Positions 46,340 to 57,622 of a stretch of DNA of 64,000 bases are shown piece after piece. The translations under genes were made by a program, and so were the position numbers. The notes beneath the pieces are model-generated. The model did no database searches. It was given only the letters and a program-made list of their open reading frames with translations, and was not told the origin of the DNA. How positions within the stretch are numbered: position 1 is the stretch's first letter; every line of letters starts with the position of its first letter. Source of the DNA: Rhabdornis inornatus (taxonomy: Eukaryota > Chordata > Aves > Passeriformes > Rhabdornithidae); the NCBI GenBank assembly GCA_013397075.1, contig VWZS01003495.1:63144-127143 (forward strand), in the 5' to 3' direction.

Positions 46340-49300
46340 CTGTGGTATGGCTTTAAACTTAATCATCATTTATCCTACCCTGAAGGCATGGAAGTTAATG
46401 ATGATATAGATCTGTGTGGTTTTGTGTTCCCCTTGACTGAGCATTAGAAATAATTAGGGCTTGTGGGATGGATGCGCTCATGGTGGAGATGAGCAAAAAA
46501 TATATTATCTTCCAAGTTTGCTGGCAAAGATACAGGTACTAAGTGTGTGCTTATGGGGTCTGAGGTTTCTTGCTTTTTTGTTGAGATAAAGCTAGCTGTT
46601 GCTGAGGAGAAAGGACGTGGGAGTAAATTAGTTATGTTATTTTGGAGCCTTTGAAGATTATGGGCCAAGCAGAGTTGCTAGTAACTTGTGAAGAGATTTT
46701 TTTATTTTTCAGCAGGGTTAGGTCCGCAGTATCCCGTGTGCTCCTTGGATACAGGTCTGGGTTATGCCCGTGGAGTAGGCAGTGCTGGGGCGAGTTCAGG
46801 AGTTATCAGCTACACAGGAGCTGGCACTAGACCTTTTGGAGTATGGAGCCTTGCACACAGAGCTGGAGGTGTTCCTGAATTACCTCCTTTGGTGTCCTGA
46901 GTGTTTGGATTACTTTGTTAATAAACAGCCACAGCCAAATACATGCTGACAGTCATCACAGGTTGAATAGGGAAGAACTGTTTCTGTTCCTGTTTTCCTC
47001 TGTTCCAGGTATCTATTTTACCTGTGGCTTGCTCAGTGATTCTTCCCCAGCCTGGCTAATTAGCATTTGTTTTGATAAAAACCATTTCAGCAGAAGTAAT
47101 ATTCCTGCCAGGCTGGAAGGTGATGGAAAAAGAGGTGGTGCTGAGCCTGTCTGGGCTGCTGTAGTGGGACCAGTGTGTGTTCCAGTGACCTCTCTGGCAG
47201 TACAGGACGGGAAGGCTGCCTGAGAGAGCATCCCTATAGTATGCATAGCACCACTGCCACAGGGAACTCCTGCACCTGGGCTGTTGGAGGAGACACCCCC
47301 CCCCTCAGAGTGGGTGATACTGGGGCCCTCTTTTGAGGCTGCATTGAGGTGGAGTGGTGCAATGGGAAATGATGCCAGTGAAGGACAGACATAGTGGAAG
47401 TGACTGGGGAGGGTGGTGATGGCGAAGATGCAGACACCTTCTATCTCGATGGCGCAAGCAATAACTTGTGTTTATATACTAGAATTTTGGGGCTTCTCAA
47501 AGCAAAACATCTCTGTCCTTGGAGGTGGCTTAGGTTATTGGCCAAATATATTCATCAGAGCAGATTGGTGCAGTGTGGTGATTCAGATGCTACACTGTGA
47601 AAGCAGCCCTGAGCAGATGCTTATGGGGCAGTTTGTGTCTCCTGTGCCTTACAGCCCCTCAGAGCTGTCTGAGCTGTGGCGGGAGCCCCTCTGGTCTCCA
47701 CAGCAGCCCAGATGCAGGGACAGCTTTAAGTCGCTTGTCACTTTTGCCTTCCTGGCACATGAGTTTTGAGTTACTACATGGTGCCTGTCAAAAGGTGTAT
47801 TTCATCCTATTTAATTTGCTCTATGCAGAATGCAAGAGGATACAAGAGGAATTGAGTCTTTCTGAGCTGGGGATTTGGTATTCATCACTGCTAGCTGACT
47901 GACTAGTCGGAAAATTCCCACTTGACGGCTTAGAGTTGAATGGGCTGTATTATATTTTCATATGCAGAAAATTATTTTGAATTTGAAGTTTATAACAGCA
48001 ATTTAAAAATTGTCATTGATGGAAAGATAATACAATATTTAGTTGTATCATGTCCTTTTTATGATCTGATGTTTGAATAAAGTGCTTTTTCCATAATTAG
48101 CATGCCATGAAGAAGCTTGTGACATCAAACACAGCATCTAATTGCATTCATTAGTAGCATCTCCAGGACAACTTTTAATTAAGTTGTACAATGTAGATCA
48201 ATACTTGTTTTGCATCCATTGCAACTTAACGACAGGAATATACTGTTCTGCACAGTTTAATTACAGTGATTGTAATAGAAGGAATTTGAGTAAACCTGCC
48301 ATTTTAGCAACTTTAATGCTATCTCTTGCTTTTTAAAATAGCATACAGTTATAATACAGGATGTGTTATTTATGTGTGTCTTATTTTGAAGAATATTTTG
48401 AGGGCATTGTTTTTATCCCAAGAAAATACAATGTAGTTCAGGAGCACTTGGGTGGCAGTGCTTGGCTTCAGCTGAAGCAGGAGAAATTAATGACCATTTA
48501 ACCTGGAGACTTCATAAGGGGAAAGACTGGGCATAACTGAGTGGCATATCTAGTGGTAGGTGATAGCAATACATTTATTTTGCATGGAAAAATAAATTTT
48601 TTGGTGTGGAAAGCCACCTGATTGTATGTTTACTTACTGTGAATATAGTCCAGTGTAGTCTCTGAGTATTGCTTCCAGCACATGTTCTGTGGTTTGGTAG
48701 CATTGACAGCTTCCAACTGTTTCCTCTTTTGGCAGGAAAAAGCAATCCAGAAATGAAAACCCTGAGCCACCAAATGTGTTTTGCTCAACATCACTTGACC
48801 AGGCAGGACATGTATGCCTTGTGATAGGGTCCTGCATTAATACTTGCATGCATTGTGAAAATATCTGGATAGAAAAATCACTTTTAAGATAGGTGTTTGC
48901 CAGATCTGAGTACTCTGCGTTGTATTTTTAGTGTTTTGGTTTTGTGTGTGAGGGACTACAGCAGTCAGCCTTCACTGCAGTACAATAATAAAGACCAAAT
49001 TGATTTAGAAAGTTTGTTTTTTTTCAAACTAAATCAGTTGCTTAGTCTTCATTTGTTTATAAATATTCCTTAATATTTTAAAGGAGCAAGCTTTGCAGTA
49101 TAGTGTACTTCTGGATTTTCTTACTATGCCTCTGTAAATGGTGTGACCCTGAGGGTTAGTTATGATACATGCCTCCTTCAAATTTGTCCATGCAACCAGT
49201 TTGTTTTTCTTCTGTAGCAGTCTTTAAGTACCTACATTGTTGCAATTCTAAAGGAAGGAGAACAAAGCCTCAGCACCCATTTCAAGTTTGTTCTTGGTCT

Positions 49301-50414
49301 AGATAGTCATCTGCTAGATAGTCTTGAAAGTCCAACTACCAAACTTCCAGTGAGATTTTTAAAGAGCACACAGGGTGGAGGTCAGGAATTGAAGACTCAG
49401 GGAGGTCACTTCCTTTTCAGGAGGGACATAAGTACAAAAAGTGAGGTCTTACGCAGACAAATATACTGAGAGAAGTAAGTGTTGTAATCTGATGAAGTGT
49501 GCTATTAAGGTAGACGAAAGCTCCTAAATTGAGATTTTTGGATGACAATTGATGATTCAGAGACAATCTTCTGCCTAGGAGATTTAGAGCCCTGGGTGCC
49601 GGAGGTGAAAGCTCAGCACCAGAAGCTGCTACAGTTTTTCTTAGCTGAGTTGTTTGTGTAGACTTAGTCACTTCTTACTTTTTATCCAGTATTTCAGGTA
49701 ACAAGAGAGGAAAAAAAGGTTGCAAACTTGGGAAGAGTTTTTTTGGTTGTTTAATGTAAATTGTTGGTTGCTTGTGTGACTTAAACCTACTCATTAATTT
49801 TTTGTGTGTAGAAGAAAAAAGATCCCTTGCATAACTTATAATGGAGATGTCAAAGACTTGGAGAAAAATGTGGAAGAGGAAGACAATACATTCCTGATGA
49901 GATTAATACTTGCACATATAATACTTCTAAAATTAAATTCTTGTTTCATTTTTGTCCTAAGGGCTTGATTATGCAAAAAAATACATGCCAACTTAGAAGA
50001 AATGTGTGTATAAACATGCATAGATGTTTGTGAGTATACATTTACACCTACACATTGTATGTCTTATGTATACACGTAAACACACAGTGTGCATGATGTA
50101 ATTATTCCCCCCAGAAGATCAAGGTCCTAAGAATGGGAAGGATCTGGATTTTACAGAAGTTCAATGTATTTGCAACTTGCCACAGAAGTGGCAGATCTCA
50201 AAGGAATAAGCTAATGCTTGCATAGCATTGTTTTCGTTGTATGATTTCATTGTTAGAGGAGTCATTGCGTTGTTATTCTGCTTTACAGAAATCCAACTTC
50301 CTTGGTTAATTATAAACAGTCTGTTTACCAGAGCCATCTATCCATACCTTGAAATATATGCTGAAGTTTATAATCCATCCATCTTATTTAACAGTTTTTT
50401 CCTTTCATTTTCAG

Positions 50415-50479
50415 TGAATTTACTGGACTCACGTACAGTAATGGGGGATCTAGGATGGATAGCCTACCCAAAAAATGGG
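50415..50479 (+). CDS. EPHA5: EPHA5, coding exon 2 (start of ligand-binding domain)
   Basis: This 65-base exon completes codon 43 (Val, split G|TG) and encodes residues 43-64, VNLLDSRTVMGDLGWIAYP then KNG. The segment is the N-terminal edge of the ephrin-binding domain. The 'NLLDS-TVMGDLGWIA-PKNG' form points to EPHA5 over its closest paralogues (EPHA3, EPHA4, EPHA7), which differ in the middle as I recall them; mammalian EPHA5 has Phe where Tyr is seen before PKNG. A pyrimidine-rich tract and TTTTCAG precede the exon and GTAAGT follows it. The size of 65 bp is typical for exon 2 of Eph genes. Exon 1 (127 coding bases) plus exon 2 make 64 whole codons, so the next intron is phase 0. Exon 3 is not in the window. 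Confidence 0.95.
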
Positions 50480-50994
50480 GTAAGTCTCTGCTGTTGTTTG
50501 CTTTCTCTCTTGCAGATTATGCTAATTGTTTCCATTTGGAAAGTATACTACTGGGTTTAAAAACTCTCTAGAGTGATTTGTTGGCAATGGAGGGAAAAAA
50601 ATAAATAAAACAACAAGCTGTGACTGAAGAAATGGAGCTGTATGGCTAGGGGATTGATTTATTTATGCAGCAGAGCCAGCCACAAGTATTAAAAAATAAT
50701 CATGAGTCAGCCTCCTCATTCCTCCCTCCTCACCAAGAAAATCCATGTGGTTATTTAAATTTCTCCTAAATTATAAATTCTTGGGTCTTTTCTTGAACCT
50801 TTGCAGTAAATGTGGAACACAATTTTTTGGAAGTTAGCATCTGAAAAGTAACATCTGGAAGATGACTGTTAGCTTTAAATGAACAAGGCTGTTCACAAAT
50901 ACATCTCAGATTCATGGTAAAGTTCTGGGACCTGATAACACTGAAACTGAGTTCTAAGCACCTTGAAGAGCCTCTATCCCTTACCATTACCTAT

Positions 50995-51366
50995 ATTGAG
51001 AACTGCTCAGCCTCAAGAAAAGACAACTGAAATGTCTGTGAGTGAAGGGAGGGTGCCAAGAGGATGGAGCCAGGCTCTGCTCAGTGGTGCCAAGCAATAG
51101 GACAAGAAGCAAAGGGCAGAAACTGATGCACAGCTTCACCTGAACATGAGGAAGAACTTGGTTGTTTTGTGGATGATCATGGGTTATTGTGTGGGTCACA
51201 GGTTGCCCAGAGAGGTGATGGAGTCTCCCTCACTGAAGATATTCAAGAACCGTCTGAGCAAAATCCTATGCTATGTACTCTGGGAGGCCCTGCTTGAGTA
51301 GGGATGTTGGACCAGATGAGCCCTCTGTGTTCCCTTCCAACCTGACCCATTCTTGTGATTCTGTAG
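50995..51366 (+). mobile_element. CR1 LINE 3'-end fragment, sense to EPHA5
   Basis: The block contains GGTGCCAAGAGGATGGAGCC, AGGTTGCCCAGAGAGGTGAT, GGAGTCTCCCTCACTGAAGA, CTGCTTGAGTAGGGATGTTG and TTCCCTTCCAACCTGACCCA, ending TTCTTGTGATTCTGTAG. This is the CR1 3' end in plus orientation with the usual ATTCTGTG-type terminus. It is 5'-truncated and lies about 500 bases after EPHA5 exon 2. Confidence 0.9.
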
Positions 51367-53688
51367 CTGAAAGAACCTGCCCTCCTAGTTTTATACTTGA
51401 AATAAATGGTGGAGTTTAGATGCATTAATACCCTCCAGTGTATCTGCTTGACCTGACTGCATCATGTGAGCAGTCTTGGCTGTCATTTTTGGATTTTGGT
51501 TTGGGGCATCCGCAGTGCTGTGCTGTGAAAGAGATTTGGTGCAGTCTTGAAAGGTTGATTTCTGCACCATGCTGGGTATTCCTGTCAGTTCCTGGAAGCC
51601 ATGAGCACTGTGTGAGGTGAGAAAGCATCCTAAGTTAGAAATGCTGCGTGACTGAGCCCTCCAACAGAGCAAGTCTCAGGAATGTGTTATTCCAGAGTTC
51701 TAGTCACCAGATTAAACAGACTGCATAATTGTCTTGGACTCCAGTTGAATTGTTATGTAGATGGTGTTTATATAAAATTCAGCCAACCATGGAAAAAAAT
51801 AATAGTAAAAAAAAAATATATATATATATTAGACAGTAGATTGAAGTCTGGCTTTCCATATATTCTGTGTGGATGAAAGGTTTTAGAAATGGCAGCCTCA
51901 CTTGCACAAGCTGCATGTTTACGGGCACTGGTTACAGCAGGGATGTGAAAGCTACACAGGGATCTGATTTGATTTTCAATTCATTCCAAGATCTAATCCT
52001 ATTATGGTTAGTCTATAACCTTTTTATTTTAATCTGTTGATTTAAAGCTGAGAATAAAACTTACTCTGCTTGCTTGTGTGGGCATCAGAATAACCAGTGC
52101 CACATATGCTAGCAGAGCAATATTTTGGTGCCATGGTGCACCATAAAGATCCCAATATACAGTACTTAAAGGATGATTTTTTTTTTGTTTTTAACCTTTT
52201 GAATATCTTCTGGTATTTTTCCTGTGGTATAAAGCACCGTTCTGGTATATCCCAATACCCTTAAAAGAATGTCAGTAGAAAAACAGGGCTGAGAAGTTCA
52301 GAATACTTCTGAGTCTGTATGTATAGATGAATAAATCAAAAGCTAACTATCCTATACATAAGCTGCAGTTGTATCTTTTCATTATTCAGGGAAACTTTTC
52401 TGTGTTTACAAGCTCAGTTTCCAAAGAGCATGTAAAAGTACACTCAGGAATGCCAAATTAAAGGTTACTGACTCAATAGGGAGAATTTTTTTTTCCTTAA
52501 TTAACTTCTGTTTTGTATTTCAAAGTGAATTAGGCAGTTGGTTTTCAAATTTCCAGAAATCTCGTCTTACTCTTCTTTGTTTTCATGGGACATCATAAAA
52601 ATCCAGGAGGTTAGTCCAGCTGTCTTTTTTTTTCACTGATATATTTGAAGTATTTTATAAGCTCTAAAAAAAGTCTTCCCAGAGTTACTTCTCTAACTGC
52701 TATATCTGCTTTGCAATCAGCTGCCCTGCAGTTACACACTCTTTGCTTAATTTTTTTACAGGATCTACCTAATATAAGTATTTAAAGTGACTCTTGCTTC
52801 AGGATTTGAATTTGGAAAAGAGGGAGCTTTAATTGACATCAGAGACAGGCATTCTCATGTGCTTTGAGGCATTCTTGTATAAATTTGTTATCTCAGGATG
52901 TTCTCCTAGGGAAAATTTTCAAGCATCTTTCTGCACAGTCCCCCATGAAGGAAAGAAGCAAAAATGTCTGGATGTGTCACATTTTGCAACACTAGAAGGT
53001 GTAGATAGAAACCATGTTCTGAGGTAAGCTTTTTGATGCGTGGTGTTTTATTATTGCTGTGAGCAGCATCCTGTGGAGTTCACTTTTCAGTGGTGGTGGA
53101 GTTCCAACTGAAGATACATTGGTACTCTTCCAGTGTTGCTGCTTCTCCACTTCATTTTTATTATAATCTTAATGGAACTTAAATACTTTTCTTAGAACCG
53201 TAACTGGTAGGAGACTGTACAGGGGCAGAGTTGCTGCTAAAGAAGGCGAGCGTTTAGTTTTTGGCATTATATGGGAGTGCTGGGGAGAAATTATCTTCAT
53301 ATCATGAAGGCTCAAGCTGGTAGGTTTTGAAAACAGATTTCCACATGCAAAACAAACAAAACCCAACAAAAGGTTCCTATCAAGACAATGGGGATAAGAG
53401 GTCCAGGCAAGCCAAATGAACTTCCTTTTGGCAGATCCTGAGTCTAAATATCGTAGTCTTAACTTCTGTTACAGCTGTGTGCTGTGTTAATTTTTGTGTA
53501 TTGAATCCTTAAAACATTCCATGTTCCAAAAAGGTCCAGCTGCCCTTGTTTGGTCTCTTATTCACCTCACTTTTGCTGATCACAATGGGAAAATGTGATC
53601 TAACCTGGGAAATGAAAGCAGCATTGTATGGAAAGGAGGCTGACTCTCTAGCCTGGAAACAGATCAGGCTTAAAGGTAGACCTGTTTC

Positions 53689-54267
53689 ATGCTTGTCATC
53701 TTGAATGAAGAATCACTGCAACTGCTTAAGTCCCCACATGATCAGACCTTGATCCACTGTGAAACAGTGTGTGCTGGCTCATCTTGTGAGAAGTGGGAAG
53801 GGAGACAAGTGCTTCAGTCAAGGGTGTCCTCTGAAGCGCTTTGTCTGACGCTGTGCCTGTCCATGGGCAACCTTGATAACCCACTTTCCACATGCTTAGT
53901 AGGAATTGTAGCAGATGAGTGGCCTGTCCAGAACTCAGAGCTTCTCCGCACCACTGGTAAGAGACGAAATCCAGTTGACACTTGGGACCATTGGACAAAA
54001 ATACTGCCAAATGCCCCTGAGGAACCCCAAGAATTAGATTTGCTGGGGTCCTCCAAAGCAACATATTGTGTCAAATTTTACTACAAAAGCCCAAAGCAAA
54101 ATTGGCCTGGATTGAGTCAAATCCAAAACACATATAGAAAAGACATATCACCCATCAACAAAGGCTATAATTATCCAGACTGGTGCAGTTGCACCACCCA
54201 TTCTCTTTCTGAATCCTCTATCCACCCCAAAACTTTACCCCGTGGAATGTTTTCTTATCTGTGGTGA
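53689..54267 (+). pseudogene. Endogenous retrovirus env, surface-subunit fragment (broken)
   Basis: A 192-codon open frame carries sequence I read as part of a retroviral surface subunit. It contains the pieces WDHWTKILPNAPEEP and KATYCVKFYYKSPKQNWPG and a Cys-x-Cys near its end. It leads directly into the better-preserved env frame at 54242, which is shifted by one base; the frames overlap at 54242-54267, where a frameshift breaks the gene. The 5' part is also broken: a possible signal-peptide-like stretch upstream is in a different frame. The fragment therefore lacks a proper leader and cannot give a normal envelope. Surface subunits diverge quickly, so the identification relies mainly on the transmembrane part next to it. 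Confidence 0.7.
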
Positions 54268-55045
54268 TCAGATTTGGGCTGGAATCCCCTCTCGCCTTCA
54301 AGGGGGACCCTGTAACCTTGGCAAGCTTTCTACCTTCACCCCCAACATTACCCTATTACACAATTGGAAAAAGGAAAGAGAATCAAAATGTGAAAAAAGA
54401 TCTTACACTGAATTTGATGAGAGTTGTGACCCTAAATTGTACAACTGGAACAAACACACAGGAGCTGCTGTTTCCCTGTTCTTACCATGGGTAGCTGCAG
54501 CAAAAGCCCTTGGCGAAATTACTCATTTGGGGTGTTGGCTCAGTAAGCAAGCCAATGTTACATCTGCTGCTTTGAGTGATCTTTTGAAGGATGAAGAAAC
54601 CACAAGACACGCATCCCTGCAAAATCGAGCCACAATTGGCTTTCTGCTGCTCGCCCACAGACATGGATGTGAGGACTTTGAAGGAATGTGCTGCTTCAGT
54701 CTCTCTTCACATTCAACATCCATCCAGGCAAACATCCAGAAACTGAAGGACCTCGTGAAGGATTTGAAAGTAGAAACCACCCCAGACTGGCGCAATAACC
54801 TTTTTGGACAATGGGGACTGACAGGGTGGGCAGCATCTTTGGTCAAGGGACTTTTATGGATTTTAACTGTAGTTGTAATTGTATTAATTATGTTTGCATG
54901 CTTTGTTCAATGTTTTAAGAAAGTTGTTGGAAGCCCCTTTTTAGTAAATACAGAGAGAGGAGTTGTGGAGGGAGCAGAAGATACTCTTGAAGCAGAAAAC
55001 CCTTTTAAGTTCCCAGAGCAGGCCCCCTGGAAAACCATAGCTTAA
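54242..55045 (+). pseudogene. Endogenous retrovirus env, C-terminal surface plus complete transmembrane subunit
   Basis: This 267-codon frame is open to its stop and is clearly a retroviral envelope. In order it has the end of the surface subunit (1-53), a dibasic Lys-Arg at 52-53 at the expected cleavage site but with Cys at the P4 position, where a furin site wants Arg, Cys62 and Cys98 bracketing a hydrophobic segment (74-90), a heptad-like region, the immunosuppressive-type segment (126-142), Cys143-x6-Cys150-Cys151, and a membrane anchor at about 203-223 followed by a 44-residue tail. Counting from Ser54, the bracketing cysteines fall at 9 and 45, the positions that flank the internal fusion loop in avian alpharetroviruses. 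The frame lacks a leader and is cut off from the upstream env part by a frameshift, so I call it a pseudogene. Confidence 0.9.
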
Positions 55046-55061
55046 AAGATAACAAACTGCT

Positions 55062-55482
55062 TGTAGAATGACGAACCCAAGAAGGAATGCAGACCCCATT
55101 GCTGGACCCCTTGTTATCTATCTGTAATATCAGTGGTTCATTTTCTTTTAGTATCTATAGGCTAGTTTTGAATGTAAAATCCTTCATGGATTGGTTAGAA
55201 TTTAGAATTCCCTTGGTTATTGGTGAAAAGTGTAAACCCTCTAAAGATATAAAAACCTCTGAAAAACCCTAACCGTCAGATATGCTAGAAGGGATGCCTT
55301 CATTAAATAAACCATGGAATTGTGCCTTTCTTCATATTCTCATCTCTTCACCTTGCTGGTTTGAGAGCTCACTCCAAGCCAAATTCTGTCCAGGCCAAGC
55401 TTGGAAGCGTGCTCTGTCACTGAGGACTGCCCTGGCAGTCTCTGGGATCCCCAGGGGACCGCAGAAACCCGCACCAGCGACA
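55062..55482 (+). mobile_element. 3' LTR of the env-bearing retroviral remnant
   Basis: The LTR starts at about 55062 (TGTAGAATG), shortly after the env stop, and ends in GCGACA at 55482. A TATA box lies in GATATAAAAA (55246-55255). An AATAAA poly(A) signal lies at 55306-55311, with an overlapping ATTAAA at 55302-55307, about 58 bases later and followed by a T-rich stretch. This spacing is that of a compact LTR with U3, a short R and a U5 of about 150 bases. The left boundary is less certain, since no clear polypurine tract precedes it, and no second LTR was found for comparison. It is in the same orientation as EPHA5. Confidence 0.75.
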
Positions 55483-55967
55483 TGACGTGGCACTTATTTG
55501 GTACTGGTTTGGGTGGTGGCCATTATCCTTGCAGCCTGATTGGCCTTCATATTCCCTATGCACATAGAAGGTAAGAAAAATCGCCCTTTTCCTTCATATG
55601 GAATACTGAGAGATGCATAGGAATGAGATGACTGAAATATGCTATGGTCAAGTTGGGCTTTGAAACAATGCCTCCTGGTGTGAAGAACCAACTGTTGAGC
55701 AGGAGAAAGGGCTTTCTTATTTCTGCTGCTCTTCCCTGAAGGATAAGTAAATTGCAGTAGTGTGGCTTCCTGGCTGCCCTGTGTGGGTTCAGCAGCTTGC
55801 AGCAGTTGTGAAGTCAGTTCTTAAACATGCATTTTATCTGTTAAAGCATGAGCAAAGTTCCTCTGAGATCCTCAAGGCCTTGGAGCTCAGAAAAGCCTTG
55901 GAGCTTTTTGTCTCCCTGACAAAAGAGCATGGTCAGCATGGAAAATGCTGTCCTTTTTGTACTCAAG

Positions 55968-56557
55968 TTAGGAACTGATCCTGTTATTATGTGGCAAAGG
56001 GACTATTTTGACCTTTTTTTGCAGCTCTTTTAAGTTTGTTTTAACTTGAATGAGGTTACTGTAATTACCAGAGGCTATATCAAGAAAGTCTGGTCCCTCT
56101 TGTGTAATAGGAAGCCCACCAAGCACATGAACAAAACCAGTCAGGTTTTCTATTAAAGGCTTGTACAGCAGGTCTGCAAAATTTTTTACCTCTGGGCTGA
56201 TTCCTGGGGCAGTGCTTATGATTGCCCAAAGTGGGCACATCAGAGATTTGCGTATGCATTGTACATGGCTGTGACACCGGACAGCTCTGACTTGCAGAAA
56301 CTGCCTGTAATTCTCTGTGCTAAACATACATTTTTATCATATGGAAGCTCAGCAGGGTAGGAACAAGAGTAAGTGCTGTGACAGAAATAGTCAGGTGAGG
56401 TCAGGCAGTATTTGTAGGCTGTATTGTATCCTCTTCCTCCCTTGATTTGGCAGAAGGCTGTGTCATGCATTTCAACTTGCTGCAAAGCCATAGCAGGGAC
56501 AGAAGCTACAGGGCAGCCTGCAAACCCATGCTGTGCAGTTTTACTTGGTCTGGCCAA
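55968..56557 (-). other. Unrecognised minus-strand open region, possible frameshifted fragment
   Basis: Two overlapping minus-strand frames (56557-56240, 105 codons, and 56327-55968, 119 codons) together keep about 590 bases open. The first is cysteine-rich in its second half (YKYCLTSPDYFCHSTYSCSY). The second includes EVKNFADLLYKPLIENLTGF and a lysine-rich end. I do not recognise either as a known family. They could be a decayed retrocopy, part of an older retroviral element or chance. Frames of 100 codons occur by chance several times in a window this size, so confidence is low. Confidence 0.2.
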
Positions 56558-57622
56558 GTGAAAACAAAGTTGCTGATTAAAATAAAATCTTTCTTAGCTG
56601 GTTTGATTTATTCAGCAATTATATCTGATTTTTGTTCCAGTGGTTACTATAGGGCTGACTTGTTTCAGACCCTCCCTCCTTTCACTTTAAAACTTTTCTT
56701 TACAGATTATAAGTACTCTTCTTCCGTCAGAATCAGAGTGCTGCACACCTGCTTTGCTTTTGCATAAAGTGTTCTCTTCCATCTCCTCCATTTAGCATTG
56801 ATTTCCCTGAATTTCCTGTAGCACAGAACAGGAAAGTCTCTGTGGTCCTTGGGGTATTAGTTCTTTGCTGTGGCTCATTGCACAGCTCCATGTGATGGTT
56901 TGGTTTTTTTTTTTCTTTAGGCTCAGACTGGAAAATAAACATGTACTGAAGAACCTGGTGCTGTGGAGATGTTAATTTTCTGCAATAAATAAAGAATTGT
57001 GAGGGAGCTAGATGATTTCTTGCATGTGAACAGCAATTTCCCCTCCTTTGGGTGGTAAGGCCAAATACTGAAAGTTGGGGAGTAAATTCAGCTGGACAGA
57101 TTCTACAAGTTGCTTCTAATTTATGTAAGATATTGGGGGTCTTGATTTTTTGATTGGTTTGGGGTTTGTTGGAGTTTTTTTGTTTGGTTGGTTGGTTTAG
57201 TTAGGTTTTTTTTCCCCAAGCAGTATTTCTGGCGTATTTTTTTGAGGACAGGTACCCTAGGGTGCCTCTTTAAATTTAAATTTAAAAATAACAGCAATTT
57301 TAGATTACTCAGCATGATTTGGGAATAGATTCTTGTTGCTCTCTCAGTCCTAGTTCAGATAGAGATTTAACACAGGAGTCCTGGATTGGAGGCAGTGCTT
57401 GCCCCAGGAATAGAAATAAAATAAAGGGGGAGGGATAGGGGGTGGTGAAAGGAGAAGGAGGATTCTTGGCACCATTGAGCTGTGTCATGTAGTTATGACT
57501 ATAATTGGCATTTTCAGGTCAGTACTTTCAGCAGTCTGTGGTTGTTTTGGTTTTTTTTTTTCCTGCAAATGCTGCTGCTCATCTGTGACCAGTGTGGAAA
57601 AGGAATTCAGAGGGATCTGCTT

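Larger units (their letters stand above)
35453..50414 (+). other. EPHA5: EPHA5 intron 1 (14,962 bp)
   Basis: The intron runs from donor GTGAGC (35453) to acceptor TTTTCAG (ending 50414). It is long, as is usual for first introns of Eph genes, and mostly unique AT-rich DNA after the CpG island ends. I see no CR1 or LTR in it. Notable contents are the perfect inverted repeat at 45596-45691, a homopolymer junction at 46316-46339, a C-run near 47300, short GAAT repeats near 38994-39010, and an AT-rich block with many ATTA words at 47990-48350. Open frames within it (up to 129 codons, 41589-41978 minus) show no recognisable domain. Confidence 0.85.
53535..55482 (+). mobile_element. Endogenous retrovirus remnant: broken env plus 3' LTR
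   Basis: A retroviral env region is followed after 16 bases by an LTR, all on the plus strand of EPHA5 intron 2. No gag, protease, polymerase or 5' LTR is seen in the 2 kb upstream, so only the 3' end of a provirus, or a copy made from a spliced env transcript, is present. The left border is uncertain: a hydrophobic open stretch from about 53535 could be a degenerate leader, but it is in another frame and ends at a stop at 53702-53704. The right border is the CA at 55481-55482. The transmembrane part is alpharetrovirus-like. Confidence 0.85.

Noticed and set aside
53689..54267. 192-codon frame as a host protein
   Set aside because: It adjoins, with a frameshift, an unmistakable retroviral env transmembrane region followed by an LTR, so it is better explained as broken env.
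55483..55570. Primer-binding site and gag leader after the LTR
   Set aside because: The bases after the CA end do not start with a convincing tRNA-complementary TGG segment, and no gag frame follows. The LTR is the 3' one, after env.
57160..57215. T/G-rich stretch as a regulatory site
   Set aside because: Low-complexity TTTGG/GTTT repeats of a kind common in avian introns, without any specific motif.
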